From positions 434,001-498,000 of the forward strand of contig NZ_SUPK01000001.1 in the NCBI RefSeq assembly GCF_005049045.1: 64,000 nt of DNA. Direction: 5' to 3'. This DNA comes from Cohnella pontilimi (GTDB taxonomy: Bacteria; Bacillota; Bacilli; Paenibacillales; Paenibacillaceae). The position numbers and the translations under genes were made by a program. The notes beneath the pieces were generated by a model. It was not told where the DNA came from, did no database searches, and saw nothing but the letters and a program-made list of their open reading frames with translations. Shown piece after piece: positions 16,459 through 25,170 of the stretch; the stretch's first letter is position 1, and each line of letters begins with the position of its first letter.

Positions 16459-17753
16459 TTGCTGATATCCTCCATCCGATACGGCTCCAACGGCCGTCCC
16501 CACTTTTCCATATCCGCCGGATTCAGCCGGACGGTCAGCAGCAGCCAATCTTCATCCGTGTCCTGCCCGGTTACTTCGCCGACCCGATAAGCCAACGATG
16601 CGAGATCCCCCCGAGACGCAGGAATCCGCAGCCGGGCGATTTCGCCAAGCAGCTTATCCTCGATCTTCTCCCGCAAACGCGCCAAATCGTTCGGATTGAG
16701 CGCGCTGATGCGAATCGAATCCGAACCGCCGGCCAGCAGAGAGAGCGATGCCGCCGAGCATTGGTCGATTTTGTTCCAGACGAGCAGCGTCGGCTTCCCG
16801 GCCGCGCCCAGTTCGCCGAGCACCTGATCGACGACCGACTTCTGCCGTTCTCTCATGGGAGAAGATGCATCGATAACATGCAGGAGCAGATCCGCTTCGT
16901 TCGCTTCTTCGAGCGTGGCCCGGAATGCGGCGACCAGGTCGTGCGGCAAATTTTGAATGAAGCCGACCGTATCGGTCAGCACCACTTCTTTGCCGCTGGG
17001 CAGCCGAAGCGCGCGGGACGTCGGATCCAGCGTAGCGAACAGCTTGTCCTCCGCCAATACGTCCGCTTGGGTCAACTGCCTAAGCAGCGTCGATTTGCCG
17101 GCATTGGTATAGCCGACAATCGCAACTTGAATGGCGCCGGTTTTTTTGCGTCGTTCGCGATGCAGTGCGCGGTGCTGCGTCACCGCCTCCAACTGGCGTT
17201 TCAGCTCGCTGATGCGGTTGCGGATGTGGCGCCTGTCGGTTTCCAGCTTCGTTTCACCTGGACCCCGCGTACCGATGCCGCCGCCGAGCCGCGAAAGATT
17301 TTTCCCGTGTCCCGACAATCTCGGGAGCAAGTAGGTGAGCTGTGCCAGCTCCACCTGGAGAATCCCTTCTCTCGTCTTGGCCCGTCCGGCGAAAATATCG
17401 AGAATGAGCTGAGTACGGTCAATAATTTTCATGTCCAGCTCTTCTTCCAGATTCCTCACTTGCGCCCCGGAGAGCTCCTGGTCGAAAATCGCCGTCCCCG
17501 CGCCGGTTTGTTCCGCCAAAGCTTTCAGTTCCTGCGTCTTGCCTTTGCCGATAAAATATTTGCTGTCCGGCACTTCCCGCTGCTGCATCAGCGTATCGGC
17601 GACTTCGACTCCCGCCGTCTCCGCCAGCGCGACCAATTCTTGCAGCGAAAGGTCCGGATCGATGCCGGACCGTTTCACCTCGTCCGTCACGAGACTGACC
17701 AGAACCGCTCTTTCCCGTTCGCCGGCTCCCGTTTCATATCCATTTTGTCTCAA
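16455..17753 (-). CDS. hflX: HflX ribosome-associated GTPase
   Basis: This is a 432-residue HflX GTPase, known to bind the 50S subunit and split stalled or heat-damaged ribosomes. Seen: the HflX N-terminal domain, the family signature GGGIGTRGPGETKLE (157-171), a coiled-coil linker (about 172-205), and the G domain with G1 GYTNAGKST (about 214-222), G3 DTVGF and G4 NKID. The start is TTG at 17753, with GGGGG seven bases upstream; no in-frame ATG is near. It is translationally coupled to ynbB by a four-base overlap and preceded by spoVK. Confidence 0.95.
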   Translation of the reverse strand: MRQNGYETGAGERERAVLVSLVTDEVKRSGIDPDLSLQELVALAETAGVEVADTLMQQREVPDSKYFIGKGKTQELKALAEQTGAGTAIFDQELSGAQVRNLEEELDMKIIDRTQLILDIFAGRAKTREGILQVELAQLTYLLPRLSGHGKNLSRLGGGIGTRGPGETKLETDRRHIRNRISELKRQLEAVTQHRALHRERRKKTGAIQVAIVGYTNAGKSTLLRQLTQADVLAEDKLFATLDPTSRALRLPSGKEVVLTDTVGFIQNLPHDLVAAFRATLEEANEADLLLHVIDASSPMRERQKSVVDQVLGELGAAGKPTLLVWNKIDQCSAASLSLLAGGSDSIRISALNPNDLARLREKIEDKLLGEIARLRIPASRGDLASLAYRVGEVTGQDTDEDWLLLTVRLNPADMEKWGRPLEPYRMEDISN

Positions 17754-17795
17754 CCGTCATCCCCCTAACTCTACCCCAAATGTGATGTATGCAAA

Positions 17796-18773
17796 TTATA
17801 CACCCCGAACATCCTCCGGACGCAGGGACATGAGTTCCTGCCGTCCCGGTGAGCCGGATGGATAAGCCGTCAATAGGCGCACCGCTTGATTGCGGATCGC
17901 CCTCTCCAGCACATTGCGGACAAACCGCGCGTTGCTGAAATGATAAATCGTTTCCGTTTTTTCCTGAAGCAGCAGCTCTCTTAATTTAAACAAAGTCGGG
18001 GGCAGCAGCGTATAATCCCGTTCCTTCGTCATTCCTTCCGCGATTTGAATCAGCTGGTCGACCGTGTAATCCGGGAATTCCATCTGGATCGGGAATCGGG
18101 AAGGCAGCCCGGGATTGGTCAGCAAAAAGGTTTCGATCTCCAGCGTGTAGCCGGCCAAAATGAGCACGAATTGATTTTTGTGATCCTCCATCGCCTTCAC
18201 GAGCGTGTCGATCGCTTCCTTGCCGAAGTCCTTTTCTCCACCGCGCGCCAGGCTGTACGCCTCGTCCACGAACAGAACGCCGCCCAGCGCCTTTTTCACC
18301 AAATCGCGCGTCTTTTGCGCCGTATGGCCGATGTATTCGCCGACAAGGTCAGCCCGTTCCACTTCGACGAGATGCCCTTTCGCGAGCAGTCCCATCCCCT
18401 GAAATAGATTGGCGAGCAGCCGGGCAACCGTCGTTTTGCCGGTGCCTGGATTTCCTTTGAATATCATATGGTACACGTGCGCCTGCGCCAATAGCCCCGC
18501 TTCGCTTCTCATTTGGGCGATCTGCAGGAGCGCGTATATCTCATACACCAGTTCCTTGACATTTTCTAGGCCGACCATGCGGTCCAGCTCTTTTTGCCAA
18601 TCGGCCCACGGACCGGTTGGAGGCAGCGCCCTCATATTCGCGCTATCCGCAGCCGGAACAGGCGCTGTAACGCCTGCCGTTTCGGATTGGCGCAGCACGA
18701 TGTTGATTTGCCGGGACGGCCGCATGGACGCAGCCGATTCCCGCACGCTTTCTTTCCCCGCCCTCGCGTTCAT
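17796..18773 (-). CDS. spoVK: SpoVK, stage V sporulation AAA+ ATPase
   Basis: This is a 325-residue CbbX/SpoVK-type AAA+ ATPase required for spore maturation in B. subtilis. Seen: a poorly conserved N-terminus (1-60), Walker A GNPGTGKTT (107-115), Walker B VLFVDEAYSL, sensor 1 ILAGYT, an Arg finger region (GLPSRFPIQ) and a C-terminal lid with FSNARFVRN. GAGGTGA is well placed before the ATG. Its position upstream of hflX-ynbB-glnRA matches B. subtilis. I could not confirm a sigma-E promoter in the 120 bases upstream. Confidence 0.94.
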   Translation of the reverse strand: MNARAGKESVRESAASMRPSRQINIVLRQSETAGVTAPVPAADSANMRALPPTGPWADWQKELDRMVGLENVKELVYEIYALLQIAQMRSEAGLLAQAHVYHMIFKGNPGTGKTTVARLLANLFQGMGLLAKGHLVEVERADLVGEYIGHTAQKTRDLVKKALGGVLFVDEAYSLARGGEKDFGKEAIDTLVKAMEDHKNQFVLILAGYTLEIETFLLTNPGLPSRFPIQMEFPDYTVDQLIQIAEGMTKERDYTLLPPTLFKLRELLLQEKTETIYHFSNARFVRNVLERAIRNQAVRLLTAYPSGSPGRQELMSLRPEDVRGV

Positions 18774-18893
18774 CGCGATTCACCTCAAGTAGCCGTAGTC
18801 GGCGAGCGTGACGAAGGAAGCCCCGCATCACACCGCCATACCAATGTATTCCGGCACTCGAAAGCCTAGTCATCCAAGTAAAAACGACTTCGC

Positions 18894-19571
18894 TTATGAA
18901 TGCTGAACGGCCAAAGAAAGACGAAGCTTGTCCGCCTTCCATTTTGTAAACGCGAGAATCTCACGTGCTTCGTGGTAGGCCATATTCATGACCTTAGAAT
19001 CAGTGACACTGACCTGCACGGGAGCATAACCGAGCAGCTTGGCGATATCGGCAGCTCTTGCGCCGTGATAGCGATGGGTCACGATGACCGCTGTCCGCCA
19101 TCCTTGCTCGCCCATTATCTGCTGTGCGTTGCGCAAATTTTCGTAGGTGCTGTAAGATTTCGGATCTAGAGCGATCGCGTCAGGGGAAACCCCGTTCTTT
19201 ATTAAGTAATCGCGCATCCCTTCGGCCTCCGAGAGCTTGGCTCCCTTTTTATCAAAGCCGCCGGTCACGATGAAATGGTCAAACACTCCGTTCCTGTATA
19301 AGGCAAGCGCATGATCGAGCCGCTCCCGGAGGCCCGGACTGGGTTCATCGTTCCGCAAGGAAGCCCCGAGCACAATGCCGGCATCGGCCCGTATCTGATT
19401 TGCGTCTGCGGGGACGCCATCAAATGATACAATTTTGTAATACAACAATCCGCACCAAATCGCGAGCAAAATGAACAGCCCTGCTGCAAATCGCAGCAAG
19501 ATCCGAAGCCGTCGGGGACGAGCGCGTCCGGAAGACCGGACCCCCGTCTTCGCATTCACGATGTCGTTCAT
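18894..19571 (-). CDS. YdcF/SanA-like DUF218 membrane protein
   Basis: This is a DUF218 (YdcF/SanA) family protein, 225 residues. Seen: a basic N-terminus, one membrane anchor (RFAAGLFILLAIWCGLLYY) and the extracytoplasmic DUF218 domain with DAGIVLGASL, HFIVTGG, and ALDPKSYSTYENLRNAQQIM followed by VIVTHRYHGARA. Members are linked to envelope integrity or vancomycin tolerance, but the reaction is unknown. ATG 19571 overlaps the upstream stop by four bases (ATGA); the in-frame TTG at 19592 is less likely. Confidence 0.88.
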   Translation of the reverse strand: MNDIVNAKTGVRSSGRARPRRLRILLRFAAGLFILLAIWCGLLYYKIVSFDGVPADANQIRADAGIVLGASLRNDEPSPGLRERLDHALALYRNGVFDHFIVTGGFDKKGAKLSEAEGMRDYLIKNGVSPDAIALDPKSYSTYENLRNAQQIMGEQGWRTAVIVTHRYHGARAADIAKLLGYAPVQVSVTDSKVMNMAYHEAREILAFTKWKADKLRLSLAVQHS

Positions 19572-20137
19572 CCGGGCATTCCCTTCTCCCAACCCAGCTT
19601 TTCCAGCAGTGCTTTACGGTGATGAATGCTCATGTCGAAGTATGGGAATTGTCGGTTTTGAATCAACTCCAACAATCCGGAAGCCGTTCGCTGCGCCAAA
19701 TCCGAATCTTTTACCGTGATCAGGCCGTCATCCAGCGCTTCTTCCAGTTCGTCCTCGTCAAGCAGCAGCGTTTCCCCCGTCGGCAGCACCACGATATCCA
19801 AATACAAATCGTCGAACCAAGGCACTTGTTGATCGGTGAGTCCCTGCGTTTTGCAAATGTCGATGTACCACTGCACCACATGGCCTTGAGGATCGAACAT
19901 GGTCGTCACGACAAAATGCTCGCCTTTCGGAAAGTGCTGCATCCATAAATAGCCTTTATCCGCCAAACACATCCGGCGTCCGTTGTACTCTTTCCACAAA
20001 GGATCCCGAAGCTCGTGAATGCGGTATAACGTGACGAATCCGCGGAAATCGGGCTCATCCGTCGGAAAACAGGCGTAGCTTTTTTTTAAAATCCGGCGCC
20101 AATTGGCTCTGTCGGAAAATTTTCGTTTCATGCGCAT
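19568..20137 (-). CDS. DUF402 (UPF0374, YgaC-like) protein
   Basis: This is a 189-residue DUF402 protein similar to YgaC-type nucleoside di-/triphosphatases of Gram-positive bacteria. Seen: a beta-rich middle with GYLWMQHFP, VVTTMFDPQGHVVQWYIDIC and WFDDLYLDIVVLPTGETLLLDEDELEEAL, which holds the Asp/Glu cluster used for metal binding in this family. AAAGGA precedes the ATG. It is coupled by ATGA overlap to the DUF218 gene. Enzymatic activity is inferred from the family only. Confidence 0.86.
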   Translation of the reverse strand: MRMKRKFSDRANWRRILKKSYACFPTDEPDFRGFVTLYRIHELRDPLWKEYNGRRMCLADKGYLWMQHFPKGEHFVVTTMFDPQGHVVQWYIDICKTQGLTDQQVPWFDDLYLDIVVLPTGETLLLDEDELEEALDDGLITVKDSDLAQRTASGLLELIQNRQFPYFDMSIHHRKALLEKLGWEKGMPG

Positions 20138-20221
20138 GGCGTTCCTTTCCGTCCGGTTTCATAGCGAACATATGCCGGGGGGAGTCTCAACATTGTATCC
20201 AAAGCTTACCACAAGTTGACG

Positions 20222-20272
20222 GCTCCCACCAGTAAAGCCGTCCTGACCTTGGCCGCGGCCGGCGGTGGGAGC
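20222..20272. repeat. Long-loop inverted repeat upstream of PBP terminator
   Basis: GCTCCCACC (20222-20230) and GGTGGGAGC (20264-20272) are perfect complements around a GC-rich 33-base loop containing GGCCGCGGCCGGC. It could be a second terminator-like structure or a 3' RNA element of the downstream-facing transcripts; no T run is adjacent. Confidence 0.45.
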
Positions 20273-20275
20273 AAA

Positions 20276-20304
20276 GAAAAAACCGGCCTCCACAGGAGGC
20301 CGGT
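20276..20304 (-). terminator. Terminator of the PBP1A gene
   Basis: ACCGGCCTCC (20282-20291) pairs with GGAGGCCGGT (20295-20304), loop ACA, with the T run on the minus strand (A run ending at 20281). Confidence 0.85.
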
Positions 20305-20315
20305 CGGAACGTAAG

Positions 20316-22937
20316 TCAGCCGCCCGACGTCAGCGATGCCGACGGGCTGGCGCTTGGGCTCGCACTTGCCGTTACATCCGTGCTTGGACTGGCGCTCGGG
20401 CTCGGTGACGGACTTTCAACCGGCGGATGCACTTTTTGGCTGGGTGACGGCGACGGACTCGGCGACGGTGACGGCGACGGGCTTGGCGACGGGCTCGGAG
20501 AAGGCGAGTCCGAAGGCGAAGGACTTGCTGGAGGCTGGCCGCCGTTATCTCCTCCGCCATTGCCGTTTCCGCCGTTATCTCCGCCGTTGTCGCCATCTCC
20601 CGGCTGCTGTCCGGGATCGTTCGGAGAAGGCTGATCGGACGGTAACGGTGAAATGTCCATGCCGCTCGTAATTTGAACGGAAACTTGATTGGACGGTGTG
20701 CTCTCTACCTTGGTATTCGCATCGTAAGCCGTCACATAATAGGTGTACGTCTGATCCGGCAAAATCGCGAAATCGTCGAACACGGGATCCGCCGTTTCCG
20801 CAACCTGTGCGAAGCTCGCGTCCGCAGCCGCTTTCCGATATACCTTGTAGCTGATGTTGCCGCTATTGTCCCCGACAGGGTTCCATGCCAGATGTACAGC
20901 AACATTTTCCGGCGAATATACCCCCGTCAACCCCGTCACGGCATCGGCAGGCTTTTGATCGACGACTCCTTCCGGTTTCGGGAACGAAAGCTTCTTTTTC
21001 CCTTCCAGCGCCTTGGACATGACGGTCGAAAACATCGTTGCGGCTTGACCGCTGCTCTGTCTCACCAGGTGGTTCTTGTCGACCTTGTCATAGCCCATCC
21101 AGACGGCTGCGGTCCATTCCGGCGTATAGCCGACGAACCATACGTCCCGGTTGGCGCTTGAATTCAAACCCTTGATGCCGTGCTGCGTGGTGCCCGTCTT
21201 ACCGGCTACGATGCGCCCCGGTATTTTGGCGCGGACGCCGGTGCCTCCAGGCTCCACGACGCCTTGAAGCAGCTGTGTCACATAATAGGCCGTTTCCGGA
21301 GAAATCGCTTTTTTCTGTTTCGGTTCCTTGAATTCATATACCTTATTTCCCCGCAAATCCGTAATGGACAAAATACTATGCGGGTCTTGCAGCGTCCCGC
21401 CGTTGGCGAAGGTGCCGTACGCACGCGCCATTTGCAGCGGCGAAACCCCGCGGCTCAGACCTCCGAGCGCAATCGCCAGGTTGCGGTCTTCTTTGCCCAG
21501 GTCAATGCCGAGCTTGTTCGCGAAAGAAATCCCTTTGCTTACGCCGATTTCGTTCAAAAGCCAGACGGCCGACTGGTTGCGCGATTCTTTGATCGCCTGT
21601 TCCATGCTGACCGGACCGATATATTTCACTCTGTTGGAGTCGGCCGGACAATATTTTCCGTTGTCGTAACAGATTTTGTCGTCACGCAGCGTCGACCAAG
21701 GGAAGTATTTGCCCGTTTCAATGGCCGGACCGTAGCTCGCAATCGGCTTGAACGACGACCCCGGCTGCCGTGTTTTGGTGACGCGGTTCCAGCCCTTCGT
21801 CGCATAATCCCGTCCGCCGACCATGGCGATCAGGGAACCGTCGTGCTGGTCCATGATGACCATCGAGCCTTGAATTTGCACGTCATCCTTGCTTTTTTCG
21901 AACAGCGCGTCGTTGTTGAACGCGTCTTCCATAATCTTCTGGGTTTTGGTGTCAATGGCGGCTTTGACCGTGAACCCGCCGCTGAGCAGCTCTTCTTCGC
22001 TGAATCCCGTCAAATCTTTCGCTTCATTCACCACATAATCAATGTAGGTCAAGTATTGCTGGTTTTGTTTCGGCACAACCTTCGGATCGTACTCGACCTG
22101 TTTCGCCTCTTCCGCTTCCTGAGCCGTAATCAAGCCCTGATCCTGCATTAAGCTCAACACGACCGCGCGCCGTTCCTTCGATTTCTCCGGATTTTGGACC
22201 GGATTGTAGGTGCTCGGCGCTTTCGGCATGCCGGCAAGCGTCGCGATTTCCCAAAGCTTTAACTGCTGTTTCGGATCCTTGCTCGTAATGTCCTTGTTGA
22301 AATAGTATTTGGCGGCCGTTTTGATTCCATATTGGCCTTTGCCGAAATATATCCGGTTCAAATACAGCTCCAAAATTTCATCCTTGCTCTTATGCCGCTC
22401 GAGCGCCAGTGCGATGGACGCTTCGGTGCCTTTACGGAACAGCGTTTTGTCCGCGTTCAGGAACAGGTTTCGCGCCACCTGTTGGGTGATGGTGCTTGCG
22501 CCTTCCGCCGTACTGCGGGAAATGACGTCTTTCACAATCGCACGCCCGATCCCGAGCAGGTCGACGCCGCTGTGTTCGTAGAAGCGTTTGTCTTCCGTCG
22601 CCACAAAAGCTTTTTTGACCAAATCCGGGATTTGGTTGATCGGCACAAATTCACGGTTGCCGCCGGAAACTTTCAGCTTTGCAATCTCTTTATCGTTGCG
22701 ATCCGTAACTACGGTGGCATTGTCCAAGTTCAATTTATCAATATTTTTCGCCAGAACGCGTTCCCCGTTCAAAATGACGAGCAAATACGCGACAACCGCG
22801 CACACGACACCCAGCAAAGCCACGAAGAAGAGCCAAATCAGCCCTCTTCTCTTGCTTCTTTTGCGGGGCGCCTTGGTCGGACGCTGCTGCGGCTGACGGG
22901 CAGCCGCCGGCCGGACGTTGTTCGGTTGCTCTTTCAA
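20316..22937 (-). CDS. Class A penicillin-binding protein 1A with FN3 domain and Ser-Pro tail
   Basis: This is a bifunctional peptidoglycan synthase, 873 residues. Seen in order: a basic N-terminus and one membrane anchor (WLFFVALLGVVCAVVAYLLV); a GT51 glycosyltransferase with EDKRFYEHSGVD and ASTITQQVARN; a transpeptidase with SSFKPI (active Ser-x-x-Lys), SRNQS and KTGTTQ; a fibronectin type III domain (about 690-780); and a Gly/Asn- then Ser-Pro-rich tail with an uninterrupted SP run. I place the start at TTG 22937, where AAAGGGGGAG lies six bases upstream; the longer frame to 22985 would put this site inside the gene. The tail is unusually long and repetitive and may span the cell wall. 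Confidence 0.94.
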   Translation of the reverse strand: MKEQPNNVRPAAARQPQQRPTKAPRKRSKRRGLIWLFFVALLGVVCAVVAYLLVILNGERVLAKNIDKLNLDNATVVTDRNDKEIAKLKVSGGNREFVPINQIPDLVKKAFVATEDKRFYEHSGVDLLGIGRAIVKDVISRSTAEGASTITQQVARNLFLNADKTLFRKGTEASIALALERHKSKDEILELYLNRIYFGKGQYGIKTAAKYYFNKDITSKDPKQQLKLWEIATLAGMPKAPSTYNPVQNPEKSKERRAVVLSLMQDQGLITAQEAEEAKQVEYDPKVVPKQNQQYLTYIDYVVNEAKDLTGFSEEELLSGGFTVKAAIDTKTQKIMEDAFNNDALFEKSKDDVQIQGSMVIMDQHDGSLIAMVGGRDYATKGWNRVTKTRQPGSSFKPIASYGPAIETGKYFPWSTLRDDKICYDNGKYCPADSNRVKYIGPVSMEQAIKESRNQSAVWLLNEIGVSKGISFANKLGIDLGKEDRNLAIALGGLSRGVSPLQMARAYGTFANGGTLQDPHSILSITDLRGNKVYEFKEPKQKKAISPETAYYVTQLLQGVVEPGGTGVRAKIPGRIVAGKTGTTQHGIKGLNSSANRDVWFVGYTPEWTAAVWMGYDKVDKNHLVRQSSGQAATMFSTVMSKALEGKKKLSFPKPEGVVDQKPADAVTGLTGVYSPENVAVHLAWNPVGDNSGNISYKVYRKAAADASFAQVAETADPVFDDFAILPDQTYTYYVTAYDANTKVESTPSNQVSVQITSGMDISPLPSDQPSPNDPGQQPGDGDNGGDNGGNGNGGGDNGGQPPASPSPSDSPSPSPSPSPSPSPSPSPSPSPSQKVHPPVESPSPSPSASPSTDVTASASPSASPSASLTSGG

Positions 22938-23012
22938 ATCGTTCTCCCCCTTTAATCCTGTAACTCTCTCTCTGTTAGCGAGCATATCCCATCAAAATGA
23001 AAATACCCTTAA

Positions 23013-23041
23013 AAATGCAGAACAACCCGTTCTCAGGGTTG
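23013..23041 (-). terminator. Probable hfq terminator
   Basis: On the minus strand CAACCC (23036-23041) pairs with GGGTTG (23023-23028), followed after a few bases by TTTTT. The stem is short, so termination may be partial. Confidence 0.5.
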
Positions 23042-23118
23042 CTCCGGTCCGCTATTATTCCGTTAGACGATTGGCATGGGGAAAAGGTTCCGTATGTCCG
23101 ATTCCGCCTCTGCCTCCT

Positions 23119-23361
23119 TCAGGCGTCGGCGCCGTTGTCCTGCTGCATGAGCGACACGTTGCGCTGCGGCATGAAGGTGCTGATCGCATGTTTGTACACC
23201 ATCTGCTGCCGGCCTTCGCTGTCGATCACGATGGTGAAGTTGTCAAAGGCGCGAACCACGCCGCGGATTTGAAATCCGTTGGTCAAGTACACGGTGACCG
23301 GAATGCTGTCTTTGCGAAGTTGATTCAGAAACGTATCCTGGATGTTAATGGACTTGTTCAT
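23119..23361 (-). CDS. hfq: RNA chaperone Hfq
   Basis: This is an 80-residue Sm-like protein. Seen: Sm1 ([20 protein letters not shown]) and Sm2 (MVYKHAIST), with the short C-terminal tail typical of Firmicutes. It forms a hexamer that binds small RNAs and A-rich RNA, although in Firmicutes its physiological role is limited. ATG 23361 begins the family-typical [17 protein letters not shown] and has GGGGG upstream; the frame extends into miaA without support. It lies directly after miaA, as in many bacteria. Confidence 0.97.
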   Translation of the reverse strand: MNKSINIQDTFLNQLRKDSIPVTVYLTNGFQIRGVVRAFDNFTIVIDSEGRQQMVYKHAISTFMPQRNVSLMQQDNGADA

Positions 23362-23411
23362 TAGCCAAAAACCCCCGTCGCCAAAAGTTAAGGAGCATGA
23401 AGCAGTTTTTC

Positions 23412-24398
23412 TCAAGGAATATATTCAAGACCTAAAGAAAACTTTCCTGCTATTATAGCACAAATCGAACGGAAATGATCGGCGTTATTTTCCGCGTCGT
23501 CCATGTCGATCCAAACCAGGTCTTTCATATGCCGAAACCACGACAGCTGCCGCTTGGCAAAATGACGGGTATCCCGCTTCAGCCATTCGACGGCGGTATC
23601 GTAATCGGTTTCTCCGCGCAGGCAGGCGGCAACCTCCTTGTAACCGAGTCCTTGCATGGATACGGCGCTGCGAGGCACACCGGACTCCAGCAGCTGCCGC
23701 ACTTCTTCCACCAGCCCGTCCGCCAGCATGGCGTCGACCCGTCGGTTGATTCGCCGGTACAGCTCCGCTCGGTCCATCGTGAGGCCCAGCAGACATAACC
23801 GGTAAGGCGAAGCTTTATCGTCTCCGCGCGACTGCGCCTGCGTTTCGGACAACGTTTTCCCCGTCGTCTCCCATACTTCCAGCGCGCGGATCACCCGCCG
23901 GATATCGTTCGGATGCAGCCGATCCGCCGTTGCCGGATCCACTACAGCCAGCCGCGCGTGAAGCAATTCGGCCCCGTGCTCCTCTGCATAAGCGGCCATT
24001 CGTTCCCGAAACGCTTCATCGCCGGTATCTCCCTGAAAGTTATACCCATAACAGACCGACTCGACATACAAGCCGGTTCCTCCCACGATGAAAGGCATTT
24101 TGCCGCGCGAATGGATTTCCTGAATCTTTTCCGTGCACAGCTGCTGAAACATAGAGGCGGAAAATGGCTCGTCCGGCTCCAAAATATCGATCAAATGATG
24201 CGGTATGCCCTCTCTTTCCGAGAGCGGCAATTTGGCCGTTCCGATATCCATTCGGCGGTACACCTGCATGGAATCGCCGCTGATGATTTCGCAATCGAAA
24301 GCGCGTGCAAGCTGCAGGCTGAGCGCGGTTTTGCCGACCGCCGTCGGCCCGACCAGCACGAGAAGAGGCGGCCGGTTGTCGTCAAGGATGTGGTTCAA
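23412..24398 (-). CDS. miaA: tRNA dimethylallyltransferase MiaA
   Basis: This enzyme adds the isopentenyl group to A37 of tRNAs reading UNN codons. Seen in 328 residues: P-loop [12 protein letters not shown], the [16 protein letters not shown] substrate motif, [23 protein letters not shown] and the C-terminal zone [16 protein letters not shown]. The start is TTG at 24398, overlapping the upstream methyltransferase by 17 bases. An uncharged tail after RHMKDLVWI is slightly longer than usual. It is part of a run from mutS through to hfq on one strand. Confidence 0.97.
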   Translation of the reverse strand: MNHILDDNRPPLLVLVGPTAVGKTALSLQLARAFDCEIISGDSMQVYRRMDIGTAKLPLSEREGIPHHLIDILEPDEPFSASMFQQLCTEKIQEIHSRGKMPFIVGGTGLYVESVCYGYNFQGDTGDEAFRERMAAYAEEHGAELLHARLAVVDPATADRLHPNDIRRVIRALEVWETTGKTLSETQAQSRGDDKASPYRLCLLGLTMDRAELYRRINRRVDAMLADGLVEEVRQLLESGVPRSAVSMQGLGYKEVAACLRGETDYDTAVEWLKRDTRHFAKRQLSWFRHMKDLVWIDMDDAENNADHFRSICAIIAGKFSLGLEYIP

Positions 24399-25170
24399 TC
24401 CGGATCACCCCGTATGCGACCGTTGACGAGGACAGACGTGCCGGGGAGAACCCCAGCCGTTCGAATTCGCCGCTGCCGCTTGAATTTTTCAGCACGACCG
24501 CTTTCCGTGCCACGCGCACGGCTTCGCAGACGGCTTCCTCCGTTAACGATTCATGGCGGGCATGGCTGCGGAGCGGGCGTAAAGAAGAAGACGCCGATAC
24601 CGCCCGTTCGAACATCGGATCGAAATAGATGATATCCATGCTGCGATCCGGCATGGCGCAAAGCGTTTCATAATGATCGGCAAGCTTCAGCTCGATCCGG
24701 CGGCAAGCGGCGTCTGCCTCCGCCAACCCCGTGTCGGCCTCGCGCAGCCCTTCTCTCACCACCGTATAAAGCAGCGGCGACGCTTCCAGCGCGGTCACCT
24801 GTCCCTCGGAACCTACCGCGTAGCTGAATACGATCGCGTCCGATCCCAATCCGGCTGTGCAATCGAGAATCATGTCGCCCTTTGCCGCACCGGACACGGA
24901 CAACATGTTGTCCGAACCGCCCTTCACCAGCCGTTTCAGCCGGACAAGCGCCATACTCGGATGGAAAAACAACGGAGACCCGTCCTCCGACACATAACGC
25001 AAGCCGGCTGCGGACACGACGAGCACGCCTTCTCCCGGCCCGTATTTACGTTCCAGACCGCGAAGCGTATTTTGACGACGCGGCACAAACCGGACCCCGA
25101 GTTCCCCGGCCAGCTGCACCGCCTTATCGACCAGCTCCGCGGCCGGCCGTTCCGCTGTCGTGACGATCAC
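24382..25170 (-). CDS. RsmJ-like class I SAM-dependent methyltransferase
   Basis: This 262-residue protein is related to the RsmJ/YhiQ family (16S rRNA m2G1516 in Escherichia coli). Seen: SAM motif I MILDCTAGLGSDAIVFS, an acidic residue in TALEASPL, and the catalytic-type motif IIYFDPMFERA followed by LRPLRSHARHESL, which aligns with the DPMFP segment of RsmJ. The GTG start shares one base with the mutL stop (TAGTG). The rRNA target is inferred; the family is also described simply as a SAM methyltransferase in Bacilli. Confidence 0.85.
   Translation of the reverse strand: MIVTTAERPAAELVDKAVQLAGELGVRFVPRRQNTLRGLERKYGPGEGVLVVSAAGLRYVSEDGSPLFFHPSMALVRLKRLVKGGSDNMLSVSGAAKGDMILDCTAGLGSDAIVFSYAVGSEGQVTALEASPLLYTVVREGLREADTGLAEADAACRRIELKLADHYETLCAMPDRSMDIIYFDPMFERAVSASSSLRPLRSHARHESLTEEAVCEAVRVARKAVVLKNSSGSGEFERLGFSPARLSSSTVAYGVIRIEPHP

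Noticed and set aside
20390..20520. CRISPR-like or protein-binding repeat array
   Set aside because: Short units in the PBP1A frame code a Ser-Pro run with no spacers.
21180..22151. 323-codon plus-strand frame opposite PBP1A
   Set aside because: Antisense shadow; the minus strand holds all PBP motifs.
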